A stretch of DNA of 64,000 bases from an uncultured Oscillospiraceae bacterium (GTDB lineage: Bacteria; Bacillota; Clostridia; Oscillospirales; Oscillospiraceae): positions 8,205-72,204 of the forward strand of contig CAKTKC010000016.1 of the NCBI GenBank assembly GCA_934569225.1. Direction: 5' to 3'. Within the stretch, counting starts at the first letter, position 1. Every line of letters starts with the position of its first letter. A program made the position numbers and the translations under genes. Shown here one piece after another: positions 40,183-47,922 of this stretch. The notes under the pieces are model-generated. The model was not told where the DNA came from. It searched no databases and saw only the letters and a program-made list of their open reading frames with translations.

Positions 40183-41226
40183 TTGGTACGCAGCGGCACC
40201 GTTAAAACAATACTCCGTCTTTCTGCCGTGCTGCTGACCGCGGTGCTGGCGCTGGCGCTGGTGCGTCAGACGGCCTTCGCCAAGACCTACGTCATCACCG
40301 ACGGCGACCGGGTCGTGACCTACACCACCTTCGCCACCGACCCCGCTGAGGTGCTGGATCAGGCCGGACTGACCCTGGAGCAATACGATACCTACACTAC
40401 ACAGACCGGGGAGGGCGTGGAAGAAATCACCATCTGCCGCTCCCAGCGTGTCACGGTGGATTACCACGGAGAGGAAATGACGGTAACCACCTTTGGCGAG
40501 ACAGCAGGGGAGCTGCTGTCCCGGCTGAACCTGGAGCTGGGGGAGTACGACGTACTCTCCCACGCTCCGGAAACCCAGACCAGCGACGGCATGGTTCTGC
40601 GCATAGACAGCGTCATCAAGACCCAGGAAACCTACACCGCCGCCATCCCCCACACCATTACTTACTGCAACGACGCCACCATCCCCGCCGGCATCCAGGA
40701 GGTACTGACTCTGGGCGCGGACGGCGAGCTGCTGTGTACCGCCGACGTGCTCTACGTCAACGGCGAGGAAGCCGAGCGGGTTATTCTCAGCGAAACCGTT
40801 ACAAGAGCGCCCGTGGCGGAGGTCATCGCCGTGGGCACCGGCGCAGAAGCGGAAGCCTCCGACCCCGACGAAATGCCGGTGATCGCCGACGGCTACATCA
40901 CCCTCCCCACCGGCGAGGTGCTGACCTATTCCGATACCGCTACCATCCGCGCCACGGCCTACACCCACACGGACGCGGGCTGCGACATGACCACCTACAC
41001 CGGCACCACCGTCCACAAGGGTACGGTAGCGGTGGATCCCCGGTACATCCCCTACGGTACCCGGATGTTCATTGTCTCCAATGACGGCGCGTATGTCTAC
41101 GGCATTGCCGTGGCCGAGGACTGCGGCGGCGACATCAAAGGTGACCGGATGGATCTGTATTTCCCTACCTTCAACGAGTGCATCCAGTTCGGCCGCCGGG
41201 TGTGTACCATCTATTTTCTGGATTGA
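40183..41226 (+). CDS. G5 and 3D domain cell-wall protein (YabE/YocH-like)
   Basis: A 347-residue exported protein. An N-terminal membrane/signal helix (about 8-30) is followed by two DUF348-like units (YVITDGDRVVTYTTFATDPAEV and a second around residue 85), a G5 domain (about 145-225) and a C-terminal 3D domain with the aspartates of DAGCDMTTYTG, AVDPRYIPYGT and AEDCGGDIKGDRMDLY. 3D domains are lytic-transglycosylase-like and act on peptidoglycan, as in resuscitation-promoting and YocH-type factors. The start is the TTG at 40183, seven bases after GGGAGGG; an upstream TTG at 40129 has no ribosome site. Confidence 0.88.
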   Translation: MVRSGTVKTILRLSAVLLTAVLALALVRQTAFAKTYVITDGDRVVTYTTFATDPAEVLDQAGLTLEQYDTYTTQTGEGVEEITICRSQRVTVDYHGEEMTVTTFGETAGELLSRLNLELGEYDVLSHAPETQTSDGMVLRIDSVIKTQETYTAAIPHTITYCNDATIPAGIQEVLTLGADGELLCTADVLYVNGEEAERVILSETVTRAPVAEVIAVGTGAEAEASDPDEMPVIADGYITLPTGEVLTYSDTATIRATAYTHTDAGCDMTTYTGTTVHKGTVAVDPRYIPYGTRMFIVSNDGAYVYGIAVAEDCGGDIKGDRMDLYFPTFNECIQFGRRVCTIYFLD

Positions 41227-41244
41227 TACAAACCAACAATGCCA

Positions 41245-41273
41245 TTGCAAAACCGCCTTTCTTCTGGTATGAT
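41245..41273 (+). promoter_or_regulatory. rsmA promoter inside an inverted repeat
   Basis: TTGCAA (41245-41250), 17 bp, TGG-TATGAT (-10 at 41268-41273). The -10 lies in the loop of the 14-bp inverted repeat at 41251-41291. Confidence 0.65.
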
Positions 41274-41291
41274 AGCCGAAGAAAGGCGGTT
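41251..41291 (+). promoter_or_regulatory. 14-bp inverted repeat covering the rsmA ribosome site
   Basis: 41251-41264 and 41278-41291 are exact reverse complements. The right arm contains AAAGGCGG, the ribosome site of rsmA. A transcript starting at the local promoter lacks the left arm, whereas read-through RNA from the 3D gene would bury the site. Confidence 0.6.
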
Positions 41292-41299
41292 ATTTGTGT

Positions 41300-42175
41300 A
41301 TGATCGATGTATGCGATATTCAGGTGATGAAGCCGATGCTTGCTGCCCACGGCTTCCACTTTTCCAAGGCCAAGGGGCAGAACTTCCTCATTGCCCCCTG
41401 GGTGCCCCAATCCATCGCGGAACAGGCCGGGGTAGATGAAACGGCGGGCGTGCTGGAGATCGGCCCCGGCATCGGCCCGCTGACCCAGCAGCTGTGTCTC
41501 CGCGCCGGGAAGGTCTGCGCGGTGGAGGTGGACGAGCGCCTGAAACCCATTCTGGACGTCACCGTGGGGGAATTTTCCAATCTGGAAATCCTCTGGGGGG
41601 ACGCGCTGAAGCAGGATATTCCCGCGCTGGTGAAGGAGAAGTTCGGCGCCCTGCGTCCCATGGCCTGCGCCAACCTTCCCTATTACATCACCTCCCCCAT
41701 TCTCACGGCGCTGCTGGAAGCGGAGTGCTTCCAATCCGTCACCGTCATGGTGCAGAAAGAAGTGGCACAGCGCATCGCGGCAAAGCCCGGCACCCCGGAT
41801 TACAGTGCGTTCACCGTGTTCTGCCAGTATTACGCCGAGCCGGAGCTGCTGTTCGACGTGCCCGCTCATTGCTTCCTCCCCCAGCCGAAGGTCACCTCAG
41901 CGGTCATTACCCTGCGCACCCGGCAGGCGCGTCCATGGGAGATTTCCGATGAAGCCGTGTTTTTCCGCGCCGTCCGCGCCAGCTTCGCCATGCGGCGCAA
42001 GAAGCTGTCCAACGGTCTTTCCTCCGGCTTCCCGGAGCTGGGAAAGGCAGGTGCGGAAGCGGTGATCGCGGCGGCAGGCTTTGATGCCAACGTGCGGGGC
42101 GAAACTCTGGGCATCCCGGAATTTGCCCGGATCGCCAACGAGATCGTCCGCCGGAAGGAGGAAATGCGGCCATGA
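41300..42175 (+). CDS. rsmA: 16S rRNA dimethyladenosine transferase (KsgA)
   Basis: A 291-residue methyltransferase that dimethylates two adjacent adenines near the 3' end of 16S rRNA during small-subunit maturation. Visible motifs: KAKGQNFL near residue 25, the SAM-binding LEIGPGIGPLT, and the adenine-MTase motif NLPYYITSP, followed by the LPQPKVTSAV segment. ATG at 41300 fits the ribosome site better than the TTG at 41294. The next gene overlaps by 4 bases. Confidence 0.95.
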   Translation: MIDVCDIQVMKPMLAAHGFHFSKAKGQNFLIAPWVPQSIAEQAGVDETAGVLEIGPGIGPLTQQLCLRAGKVCAVEVDERLKPILDVTVGEFSNLEILWGDALKQDIPALVKEKFGALRPMACANLPYYITSPILTALLEAECFQSVTVMVQKEVAQRIAAKPGTPDYSAFTVFCQYYAEPELLFDVPAHCFLPQPKVTSAVITLRTRQARPWEISDEAVFFRAVRASFAMRRKKLSNGLSSGFPELGKAGAEAVIAAAGFDANVRGETLGIPEFARIANEIVRRKEEMRP

Positions 42176-42858
42176 CGGAATTTCTGTTTCTCGATCTGGA
42201 TGACACCATTCTGGATTTCCACAAGGCCGAACGCATCGCCCTGAGCAAAACCCTCAGGCAATTCGGCGTGGAGCCTACCGAGGAGGTTTTGTCCCTGTAT
42301 CACAAAATCAACCTCTGGCACTGGGAGCAGCTGGAAAAGGGAAAGCTGACCCGGGACGAGGTGCAGGTCGGCCGGTTCGCGGCGCTGTTCCGGAACCTGG
42401 GTATTTCGGCGGACGCGGTACAGTGTACCCGCAGCTACGAAAAAAATCTCGCTGTCGGGCACTATTTTCTCCCCGGCGCCGAGGAAGCGGTAGCCAGCCT
42501 GAGCCAAAAATACCGTCTGTTTCTCGCCAGCAACGGCACCGCGTCCGTCCAGGCGGGCAGACTGACCAGCGCCAACCTGTACCGCTTTTTTGAAACGGTC
42601 TTCATCTCCCAGGAGCTGGGCTTCAACAAGCCCGCGAAAGAATTTTTTGACGCCTGCTTTGCCCGTATCCCGGACTTTGACCCCAAAAAAGCCGTCATGG
42701 TAGGCGACAGCCTGACCTCCGACATTCTGGGCGGAAAAAACGCAGGCATCACCACAGTGTGGGTCAACCCCAACCACCGCCTCCCCTCCTCCGAGATCGT
42801 TCCCGACTACGAGATCGAATCCCTCGCCCAGCTGGAAGCGCTTCTGGAAACAATGTAA
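42172..42858 (+). CDS. HAD-family phosphatase (YjjG/YfnB-like nucleotidase)
   Basis: A 228-residue haloacid-dehalogenase-superfamily hydrolase. Motif I FLDLDDTILD near residue 5 carries the nucleophilic Asp, motif II is FLASNGT, motif III the lysine of GFNKPAKEFF, and motif IV MVGDSLTSDILGG. The sequence resembles YjjG/YfnB enzymes that dephosphorylate non-canonical pyrimidine nucleotides. It overlaps rsmA by four bases (ATGA) and the pair ends in a two-way terminator. Confidence 0.87.
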   Translation: MTEFLFLDLDDTILDFHKAERIALSKTLRQFGVEPTEEVLSLYHKINLWHWEQLEKGKLTRDEVQVGRFAALFRNLGISADAVQCTRSYEKNLAVGHYFLPGAEEAVASLSQKYRLFLASNGTASVQAGRLTSANLYRFFETVFISQELGFNKPAKEFFDACFARIPDFDPKKAVMVGDSLTSDILGGKNAGITTVWVNPNHRLPSSEIVPDYEIESLAQLEALLETM

Positions 42859-42861
42859 CGC

Positions 42862-42900
42862 AAAGGGTATGTACCGTCCGGCACATACCCTTTCTTGTTT
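42862..42900. terminator. Bidirectional terminator between HAD and GntR genes
   Basis: An 11-bp perfect stem (42862-42872 with 42883-42893) with a 10-base loop; CTTGTTTTT follows on the plus strand and the stem also closes the convergent GntR transcript. Confidence 0.8.
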
Positions 42901-43620
42901 TTACTGCCTGTGACCCGAAGTGCCCGTGAGCTTGCCCCGGGGGGCGCGGCTGTAGTGGAGCTGCACCCCCACCCGGCTGCCGTCCTGCTGGAGAAAGATC
43001 TGCTCGATCAGCAGCAGCGGCGTTCCCTCCGGACACTCCAGCGCCCGCGCCGATTCTCCCTCCGCCGCGACGGCTGTCACCGTGATCTGGGAATACACCG
43101 AAAAAGAGGACAGCTTGGCAAAGGTCAGATCCGGCAGCACGGCGTAGCGGATCTCGCTTTCCACGGACGGATACGCCCGGGCATAGGGGACGTACTTCAC
43201 GTCAAATGCCACCGGCTGCCCATCCCTGTCACGGGATATCTGGGAGAATTCAATGACCTTCCGGTTTGCGGGAATGTCCAGCAGCTCCTGCAATCGCGCG
43301 TCCGGCAGAATGCCGTGGATGTCCCGGTATTGCAGCTCCGTCCCTTCCAGTTCTTCGGACAGAGACAGAATCATATCGTTGTGGTTCGGCTGGCTGACAA
43401 AATAGCCGATCTTGGGGCGGGAGAAAATCAACCCCTCATTTTCCAGCTGCTGCAGCCCCCGGCGCACGGTCTCCCGGCTGGCGCCGAATTCCTGGCACAG
43501 ATGGCTCTCCGAGGGCAGCATGTCTCCGGGGCGGTACTGTCCCGTGAAGATCTGGGTTCGCAGAGACCCATGGACGACGGCATAAACCGGCGTCTGCTCA
43601 CTTGGCTGCTTCTTTCGCAT
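42901..43620 (-). CDS. GntR-family regulator with UTRA domain (HutC-like)
   Basis: A 239-residue regulator: an N-terminal GntR winged helix (about 10-78; GDMLPSESHLCQEFGASRETVRR) and a C-terminal UTRA ligand-binding domain (about 95-235). It begins inside the 3' end of the corrinoid gene with a 23-base overlap, and a strong AAGGAGG site within that gene supports this start. HutC-type regulators bind small metabolites; here the ligand may be a methylated compound handled with the corrinoid protein, which is inference from linkage. Confidence 0.9.
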   Translation of the reverse strand: MRKKQPSEQTPVYAVVHGSLRTQIFTGQYRPGDMLPSESHLCQEFGASRETVRRGLQQLENEGLIFSRPKIGYFVSQPNHNDMILSLSEELEGTELQYRDIHGILPDARLQELLDIPANRKVIEFSQISRDRDGQPVAFDVKYVPYARAYPSVESEIRYAVLPDLTFAKLSSFSVYSQITVTAVAAEGESARALECPEGTPLLLIEQIFLQQDGSRVGVQLHYSRAPRGKLTGTSGHRQ

Positions 43621-44245
43621 CCACTACCTCCTTGCAGAATCGCACGGTTCGGTTGCTGTCGTAAGCCCAGCCGTCGGCCTGGACGTGGTGCATCAGATAC
43701 TCGCTGGTGCACAGGCCGCCGATGAGCACCTTTACCTGATCCCGAAGCCCCGCATCCTTTAACGCCTGAATGGTCTGAACCATGGCCTCCTGTGCAGTGG
43801 TCAGCACGCCGCTGAGCAGCACCACATCCGGGTGATAGTTCCGCACCGCGTGGACGAACCGCTCCGGCTTGACGTCGATGCCTAAGTCCACCACATCAAA
43901 CCGCTCCGCCCGAAGTAGGCTGACAATGATGTCCTTGCCGATGTCGTGGATATCTCCCGCCACCACGCCGATGACCACTTTCCCCACAGGCCGGGGCGCA
44001 CCGCCGGAACGCAGAGGCTCCCGCTCGTTCAGGGCGCTGCGGTAGATCATACCGGAGACGATCAGGTCGGCAATGAAATAATCTCCCCGCTCAAAGCGGG
44101 TGCCCACGGCGCTGATGCCGGTGTTCAGGCACTGCTGGATTTCCTCAAAGGAATGCCCCTCCGCCGCCATCTGCCGGACGGTGGCGATCACCAGATCTTC
44201 ATTCAGATCGGCCATCGCCTCAATAAGCTGTCTGTTCAGGTCCAT
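43598..44245 (-). CDS. Corrinoid (B12-binding) methyltransferase-partner protein
   Basis: A 215-residue protein of the MtbC/MtmC/DhaF-like family. Residues 1-85 form the helical cap domain; residues 88-210 the cobalamin-binding domain with GDIHDIGKDI, whose His is the lower cobalt ligand, and LSGVLTTA and IGGLCTSEY further on. It carries a methyl group between two methyltransferases. Neither methyltransferase is encoded nearby, which is unusual. It sits 32 bases after a flavodoxin gene and overlaps a GntR regulator. Start at 44245 after AAAGGGAAC. Confidence 0.9.
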   Translation of the reverse strand: MDLNRQLIEAMADLNEDLVIATVRQMAAEGHSFEEIQQCLNTGISAVGTRFERGDYFIADLIVSGMIYRSALNEREPLRSGGAPRPVGKVVIGVVAGDIHDIGKDIIVSLLRAERFDVVDLGIDVKPERFVHAVRNYHPDVVLLSGVLTTAQEAMVQTIQALKDAGLRDQVKVLIGGLCTSEYLMHHVQADGWAYDSNRTVRFCKEVVDAKEAAK

Positions 44246-44277
44246 GCTGTTCCCTTTCTTTGTGCCGGTTTCGTTGA

Positions 44278-44802
44278 TCATTTCCCAAGGTACGCAATGA
44301 TCGGTTCGATGTACTTTTTATCCGTCCAATCGCACTTATCTTCCCCTGCGGCCATCAGCGCCTTTTCCCATACTTCATAATCAGCGGGGTCTTTCTTGGA
44401 AACGGCCTTTCTGAGTAAATTGCATAATGTTCTGTCCTTGAGCGACATTGCGTCCATATCCCACGCACCGCGGCAATAAAAGACGGGAATGTCGGATAAT
44501 GCGTCCTTCATGTTGTGCTCTCTGAGCTGCCGAACCGCGCTTTCTTCATAAGGCGACGCGCCGCAGCAGAATACGAGGATCCTTTTCCCTGTTAATTTGC
44601 CGATGTTCCTTTTCAGGAAGGACAAGCCGGCAATGCCGGAGGCATAGATCCCGCCGCCCAGAATGATCGTATCGTACTTCTCAATTTCCTTAATATCCGC
44701 TTTCTTTGTCTCCATACACGGAAATCCCGTTTCTTCGGCAAGCCAGTCGGCATATTTCTTCGCGGCGCCGTATTTCGATTGATACAGAATTACCCCATCC
44801 AT
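44278..44802 (-). CDS. Flavodoxin-domain protein
   Basis: A 174-residue flavodoxin of the Flavodoxin_5/HemG-like type. The FMN phosphate loop is YQSKYGAAKKYA near residue 7, ILGGGIYASGIAG lies at about 50-62 and CCGASPYEE follows. It is a cytoplasmic electron carrier or flavin-dependent oxidoreductase. GGGAGGA precedes the ATG at 44802. As first gene before a corrinoid protein it might supply electrons for reductive reactivation of Co(II) corrinoid; this is a guess from context. Confidence 0.82.
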   Translation of the reverse strand: MDGVILYQSKYGAAKKYADWLAEETGFPCMETKKADIKEIEKYDTIILGGGIYASGIAGLSFLKRNIGKLTGKRILVFCCGASPYEESAVRQLREHNMKDALSDIPVFYCRGAWDMDAMSLKDRTLCNLLRKAVSKKDPADYEVWEKALMAAGEDKCDWTDKKYIEPIIAYLGK

Positions 44803-44824
44803 AAATGTTCCTCCCAAAATCCTG

Positions 44825-44865
44825 ATTTGACAGTCTGGCGCATTAAACTGTCAAATTCTATTATA
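44825..44865 (-). promoter_or_regulatory. Promoter -10 and 10-bp operator-like palindrome
   Basis: ATTTGACAGT (44825-44834) and its exact complement (44847-44856) flank 12 bases and lie just downstream of a minus-strand TATAAT (44860-44865). The position suggests an operator at the transcription start, possibly for the GntR protein of the same operon. Confidence 0.5.
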
Positions 44866-45056
44866 ATTCAATAGTATACAACATTTTCGGACATTTTGAA
44901 ACCGGTTTTGCAATAAAAATAATAAAATTTTCACACGCAGGCCGGTAGAAAAAGCGCCCATTCAGCAAAGTAACCATTTCCCGGGGAATGAAATTGTGGA
45001 AAGTGGCGAAAAATCGGGCTTGTTCACAAATATCATCATTTTCCTGCCTATGTAAA

Positions 45057-45083
45057 GGCAGCTGCCAACCGGCAGCCGCCCTT
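45057..45083 (-). terminator. Weak terminator after the XRE gene
   Basis: A GC-rich stem GGC(G)GCTGCC / GGCAGC(T)GCC with loop GGTT followed on the minus strand by TTTACAT. Confidence 0.45.
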
Positions 45084-45092
45084 GTGCGTGAT

Positions 45093-45698
45093 TCACCTTT
45101 TGGGGAAGAAAAGCATCGTCTTCCCGATCAGCAGCAGGAACGCCACCACGACGGCATAGGCTTCTTTCGTCAGCGCCAGCAGGAAAACGCACAGGATCCC
45201 CACGCCTATGGAAAACGTGGTGACCGCCCGCTGCCCCTTCTCCGCCTTAACCTCCGTCAGGACGACCTTCACAGCTCCCGCCAGAATCAGCGCAAGGAAA
45301 AGCGCCCAGTAAACGCCCCAGATGGCGGGAGAAATTCCCGTAAAGGACAGCAGATTCACAGAATCCACGTACCCATCCGCCGGATTCGGATAGAGAGGCA
45401 GGAAAATCAGCAGGAGCGCGGACAAATCCACCGCGCCGAACAGCCTGCCGGAAACCCTCCGCATTCTGCTCTCGGCGTCCTTTTCCGCAATGTCCATGAG
45501 TTTTTCCGCAGACAGCAGGTCGTCAACGGAAACCGAGAAAAACGACGACAGTGCCTTCAAAGAGTCGATGCTGGGGTAGCCCCGGCCGGATTCCCATTTG
45601 GAGATGGCCGTTCTGGAGACAAACAGCGCCTCCGCCAGCTCCTCCTGGGTCATCCCCCGGGTTTTCCGCAATTGCTGAAGTTTTTCGCCCAATTCCAT
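45093..45698 (-). CDS. XRE-family regulator with C-terminal membrane domain
   Basis: A 201-residue protein. Residues 5-60 are a Cro/CI-type helix-turn-helix (KLQQLRKTRGMTQEELAEAL, with SRTAISKWESGRGYPS as recognition region); residues 85-200 contain three or four hydrophobic helices. Membrane-tethered XRE regulators are common in Clostridia and are thought to respond to envelope state. It starts one base after the stop of the PAP2 gene, so the two are cotranscribed. Confidence 0.88.
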   Translation of the reverse strand: MELGEKLQQLRKTRGMTQEELAEALFVSRTAISKWESGRGYPSIDSLKALSSFFSVSVDDLLSAEKLMDIAEKDAESRMRRVSGRLFGAVDLSALLLIFLPLYPNPADGYVDSVNLLSFTGISPAIWGVYWALFLALILAGAVKVVLTEVKAEKGQRAVTTFSIGVGILCVFLLALTKEAYAVVVAFLLLIGKTMLFFPKR

Positions 45699-45699
45699 C

Positions 45700-46350
45700 C
45701 TAAATCACCCTTCTTACCGCCGCGCGATACAGCGCAAACAGTCCCCCGCTCAGAAGCACCGCGCCCACAATGTCCGTGACCCAATGCACACCGGAGAACG
45801 TTCTTCCAACCACCATGAACGTGCTGAAAACCGCCGAAAATCCGCAGATTGCCCGTCTCAGCACCCCGCTTCTGACCCTTCGGCGCACCTGTTCTCCGAG
45901 GGTGGGCATGACGCTCAGCACCAGCAGCGACGTGGAGGACGGGTAAGAGGCTTCCAGTCTCCCCTCGATCAGAATGGGGCGGTAGTTGATGGGAACCGTC
46001 TCAAAGAACAGGTAGCAGCCGATCACAAGGACGTAATAAACGCCCAGAATCAGAATATCCCGGTCTACCCGCCAAAGGCTTTTGCGCCTCACCAGCTGGA
46101 CCAGCCCCAGCCCGCCGAACGCCATGCAGACACCCCCCGGCACCAGCCCCAGCCAGTCCGTAAGCGTATACATCCACATATGCACGCCCGTCCATTGATG
46201 AAACCCCAGATTCCACGCCGCCATGCCAATGCTCGTCCCGCCCGCGCCTACACTCTGCACGTCCACAGTCTGAACCAGCACCGTCCAAATGCCGAACGCG
46301 CACAGAAAAAGAACGCCTGGCGCAAAGGATGTTTTCCAATTTCTTTTCAT
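45700..46350 (-). CDS. PAP2-superfamily membrane protein with altered motif 2
   Basis: A 216-residue membrane protein with six hydrophobic segments. Motif 1 is reduced to NYRPIL, motif 2 reads YPSSTS where phosphatases have PSGH, and motif 3 is intact (GRTFSGVHWVTD). PAP2 enzymes dephosphorylate lipid phosphates such as undecaprenyl pyrophosphate. Loss of the motif 2 histidine suggests changed chemistry or a non-enzymatic role, although this variant seems recurrent in Firmicutes. AGAGG precedes the ATG. It is first in an operon with the membrane XRE regulator. Confidence 0.78.
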   Translation of the reverse strand: MKRNWKTSFAPGVLFLCAFGIWTVLVQTVDVQSVGAGGTSIGMAAWNLGFHQWTGVHMWMYTLTDWLGLVPGGVCMAFGGLGLVQLVRRKSLWRVDRDILILGVYYVLVIGCYLFFETVPINYRPILIEGRLEASYPSSTSLLVLSVMPTLGEQVRRRVRSGVLRRAICGFSAVFSTFMVVGRTFSGVHWVTDIVGAVLLSGGLFALYRAAVRRVI

Positions 46351-46364
46351 ATGGATACCTCTTG

Positions 46365-46407
46365 TCTGGATTTGCTTTTCAGCTGTCTCAACACTAGCAA
46401 ATCCAGA
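46365..46407 (-). repeat. 12-bp inverted repeat upstream of PAP2/XRE
   Basis: TCTGGATTTGCT (46365-46376) and its exact complement at 46396-46407 with a 19-base centre, 15 bases before the start codon. It could be an operator for the XRE protein or a leader hairpin. Confidence 0.5.
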
Positions 46408-46483
46408 AGGTTTTGAAAAGAATTAGGCGGTCACATCCGTGACACGCTTCGTCACATCGGCATTTTGTCCGATTTTTGCGGAA

Positions 46484-47917
46484 TCAGCGCGCCGCGATCT
46501 CCGCGACCATTTCCTGATAGGCCTCTTCCGTAATTTTGTACTTCTTGCGGATCAGGACATAGGCACACGTCAGCGCCAGAACCGGAATGACCACCATGCC
46601 GATTCTCAGCAGCAGCGTCTGCTGTGGCTGCACCTGAGATGTGAATGCGTTGGCCTTTTCCAGCGCCTGCGCGCTGGTCATGCCGCCTTTTCCCACCTCG
46701 ATCTCCAGCCCCGAAATGTTCTGACTGACGGTGTAAATGCCGCTGATGATGAGCACCAGCGCGGAAATGCCCTGATTCACCGCGCCCGCCAGCTTGACGG
46801 AAAAGGAACGGATCGCGGAGATCACGCTGTCATGGCGCTCGCCGAAGCGAAGCTCGTCGTACTCGATGGTATTGTTGAGCATCACGATTACCGCCAGATT
46901 GTATAGCCCCTGGAAGAAGAAAATGATGAATCCGATGGCGTTCAGCAGAACCACGTTTTTGGGCAGCACATAGCCGAAGCCCATCAGCATCCCGTAGCCC
47001 ACAATGATGGCCGCCATACAGATCTTCAGGATGGTCATGCGGTGCATCCGGCTGGAAAGGAAGGCGTACAGTGCCTGGGAAAACAGCGTCCCCAGCCCGT
47101 ACATCACCGTGAACAGGAAAATCAGATCACCGCTGTCGGCGTAGCCGAACTCAAAATAGAAGAAATTCACACCGAAAATAATCAGCAGTCCGTTCCCGAT
47201 ATTAAAGAGCAGGGAGGCAATGCCGATGGGCACCAGCTGATCGTTCCGCATGAAAATGGTGAACATTTTCCGAAGCGTCACCTTCTCCGCGTCGTCCCTG
47301 CGGGGCACTTCCCGAACGCCCAGCACAACCAGTGTCTGGAACGCGATAAACGCCAGCGCGACGATCAAGGCCGTCACCCGGTACGCCTGAATCGCGTTTC
47401 CCGCCACCACCGTGGGCACGATCCCCGCCACCGCGAACTGGCCGACGCAGATGAACACGCTCATCAGCGTCACCAGGATGTCCCGCTCCTTGGGGTCGCT
47501 GCTCAGGCTGGGGAGCATCCCCCAGTAGGCAATATCGTTCATGGTGTAGGTCATGCCCCAGAGCAGATAGCCGACAGAGAAAAAGGCGACAAAGCCCCAA
47601 CCCTGGGGACGCAGGGTAAAGAGCGCCACGATCACCAGCGCGTTCAGAACCGCGCCGACGATGATCCACGGCTTGAATTTCCCGCTTTTGAAGTGGGTGT
47701 TCTCAATAATAATGCCCATCAGCGCGTCGTTGACTGCATCCCAGATCAGGCAGACGACGATGGCCGCGGAGATCACGCCGAATTGAGCGACGGTCAGCTT
47801 CATGGTGTACTGGACGTAGGTGAGCAGATACATGCTCACCAGGGCGTAGGCGGCGTCCCGCCCCGTCGCGCCGATGCAGTAGCACCACTTTGTTCTCTTA
47901 TCCAGGCCGTTTTTCAT
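46484..47917 (-). CDS. GPH-family glycoside:cation symporter
   Basis: A 477-residue transporter of the glycoside-pentoside-hexuronide family with twelve helices. It keeps typical features: the N-terminal CYCIGATGRDAAYALV, DAVNDALMG in helix 2/loop 2-3, FKPWI, and TIEYDELRFGERHDS in the second half. It imports sugars with H+ or Na+. Start 47917 follows AAGGGGGT. It lies 5 bases after a family 3 glycosidase gene, so it probably takes up the glycosides cut by that enzyme. Confidence 0.92.
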   Translation of the reverse strand: MKNGLDKRTKWCYCIGATGRDAAYALVSMYLLTYVQYTMKLTVAQFGVISAAIVVCLIWDAVNDALMGIIIENTHFKSGKFKPWIIVGAVLNALVIVALFTLRPQGWGFVAFFSVGYLLWGMTYTMNDIAYWGMLPSLSSDPKERDILVTLMSVFICVGQFAVAGIVPTVVAGNAIQAYRVTALIVALAFIAFQTLVVLGVREVPRRDDAEKVTLRKMFTIFMRNDQLVPIGIASLLFNIGNGLLIIFGVNFFYFEFGYADSGDLIFLFTVMYGLGTLFSQALYAFLSSRMHRMTILKICMAAIIVGYGMLMGFGYVLPKNVVLLNAIGFIIFFFQGLYNLAVIVMLNNTIEYDELRFGERHDSVISAIRSFSVKLAGAVNQGISALVLIISGIYTVSQNISGLEIEVGKGGMTSAQALEKANAFTSQVQPQQTLLLRIGMVVIPVLALTCAYVLIRKKYKITEEAYQEMVAEIAAR

Positions 47918-47922
47918 CCGCG

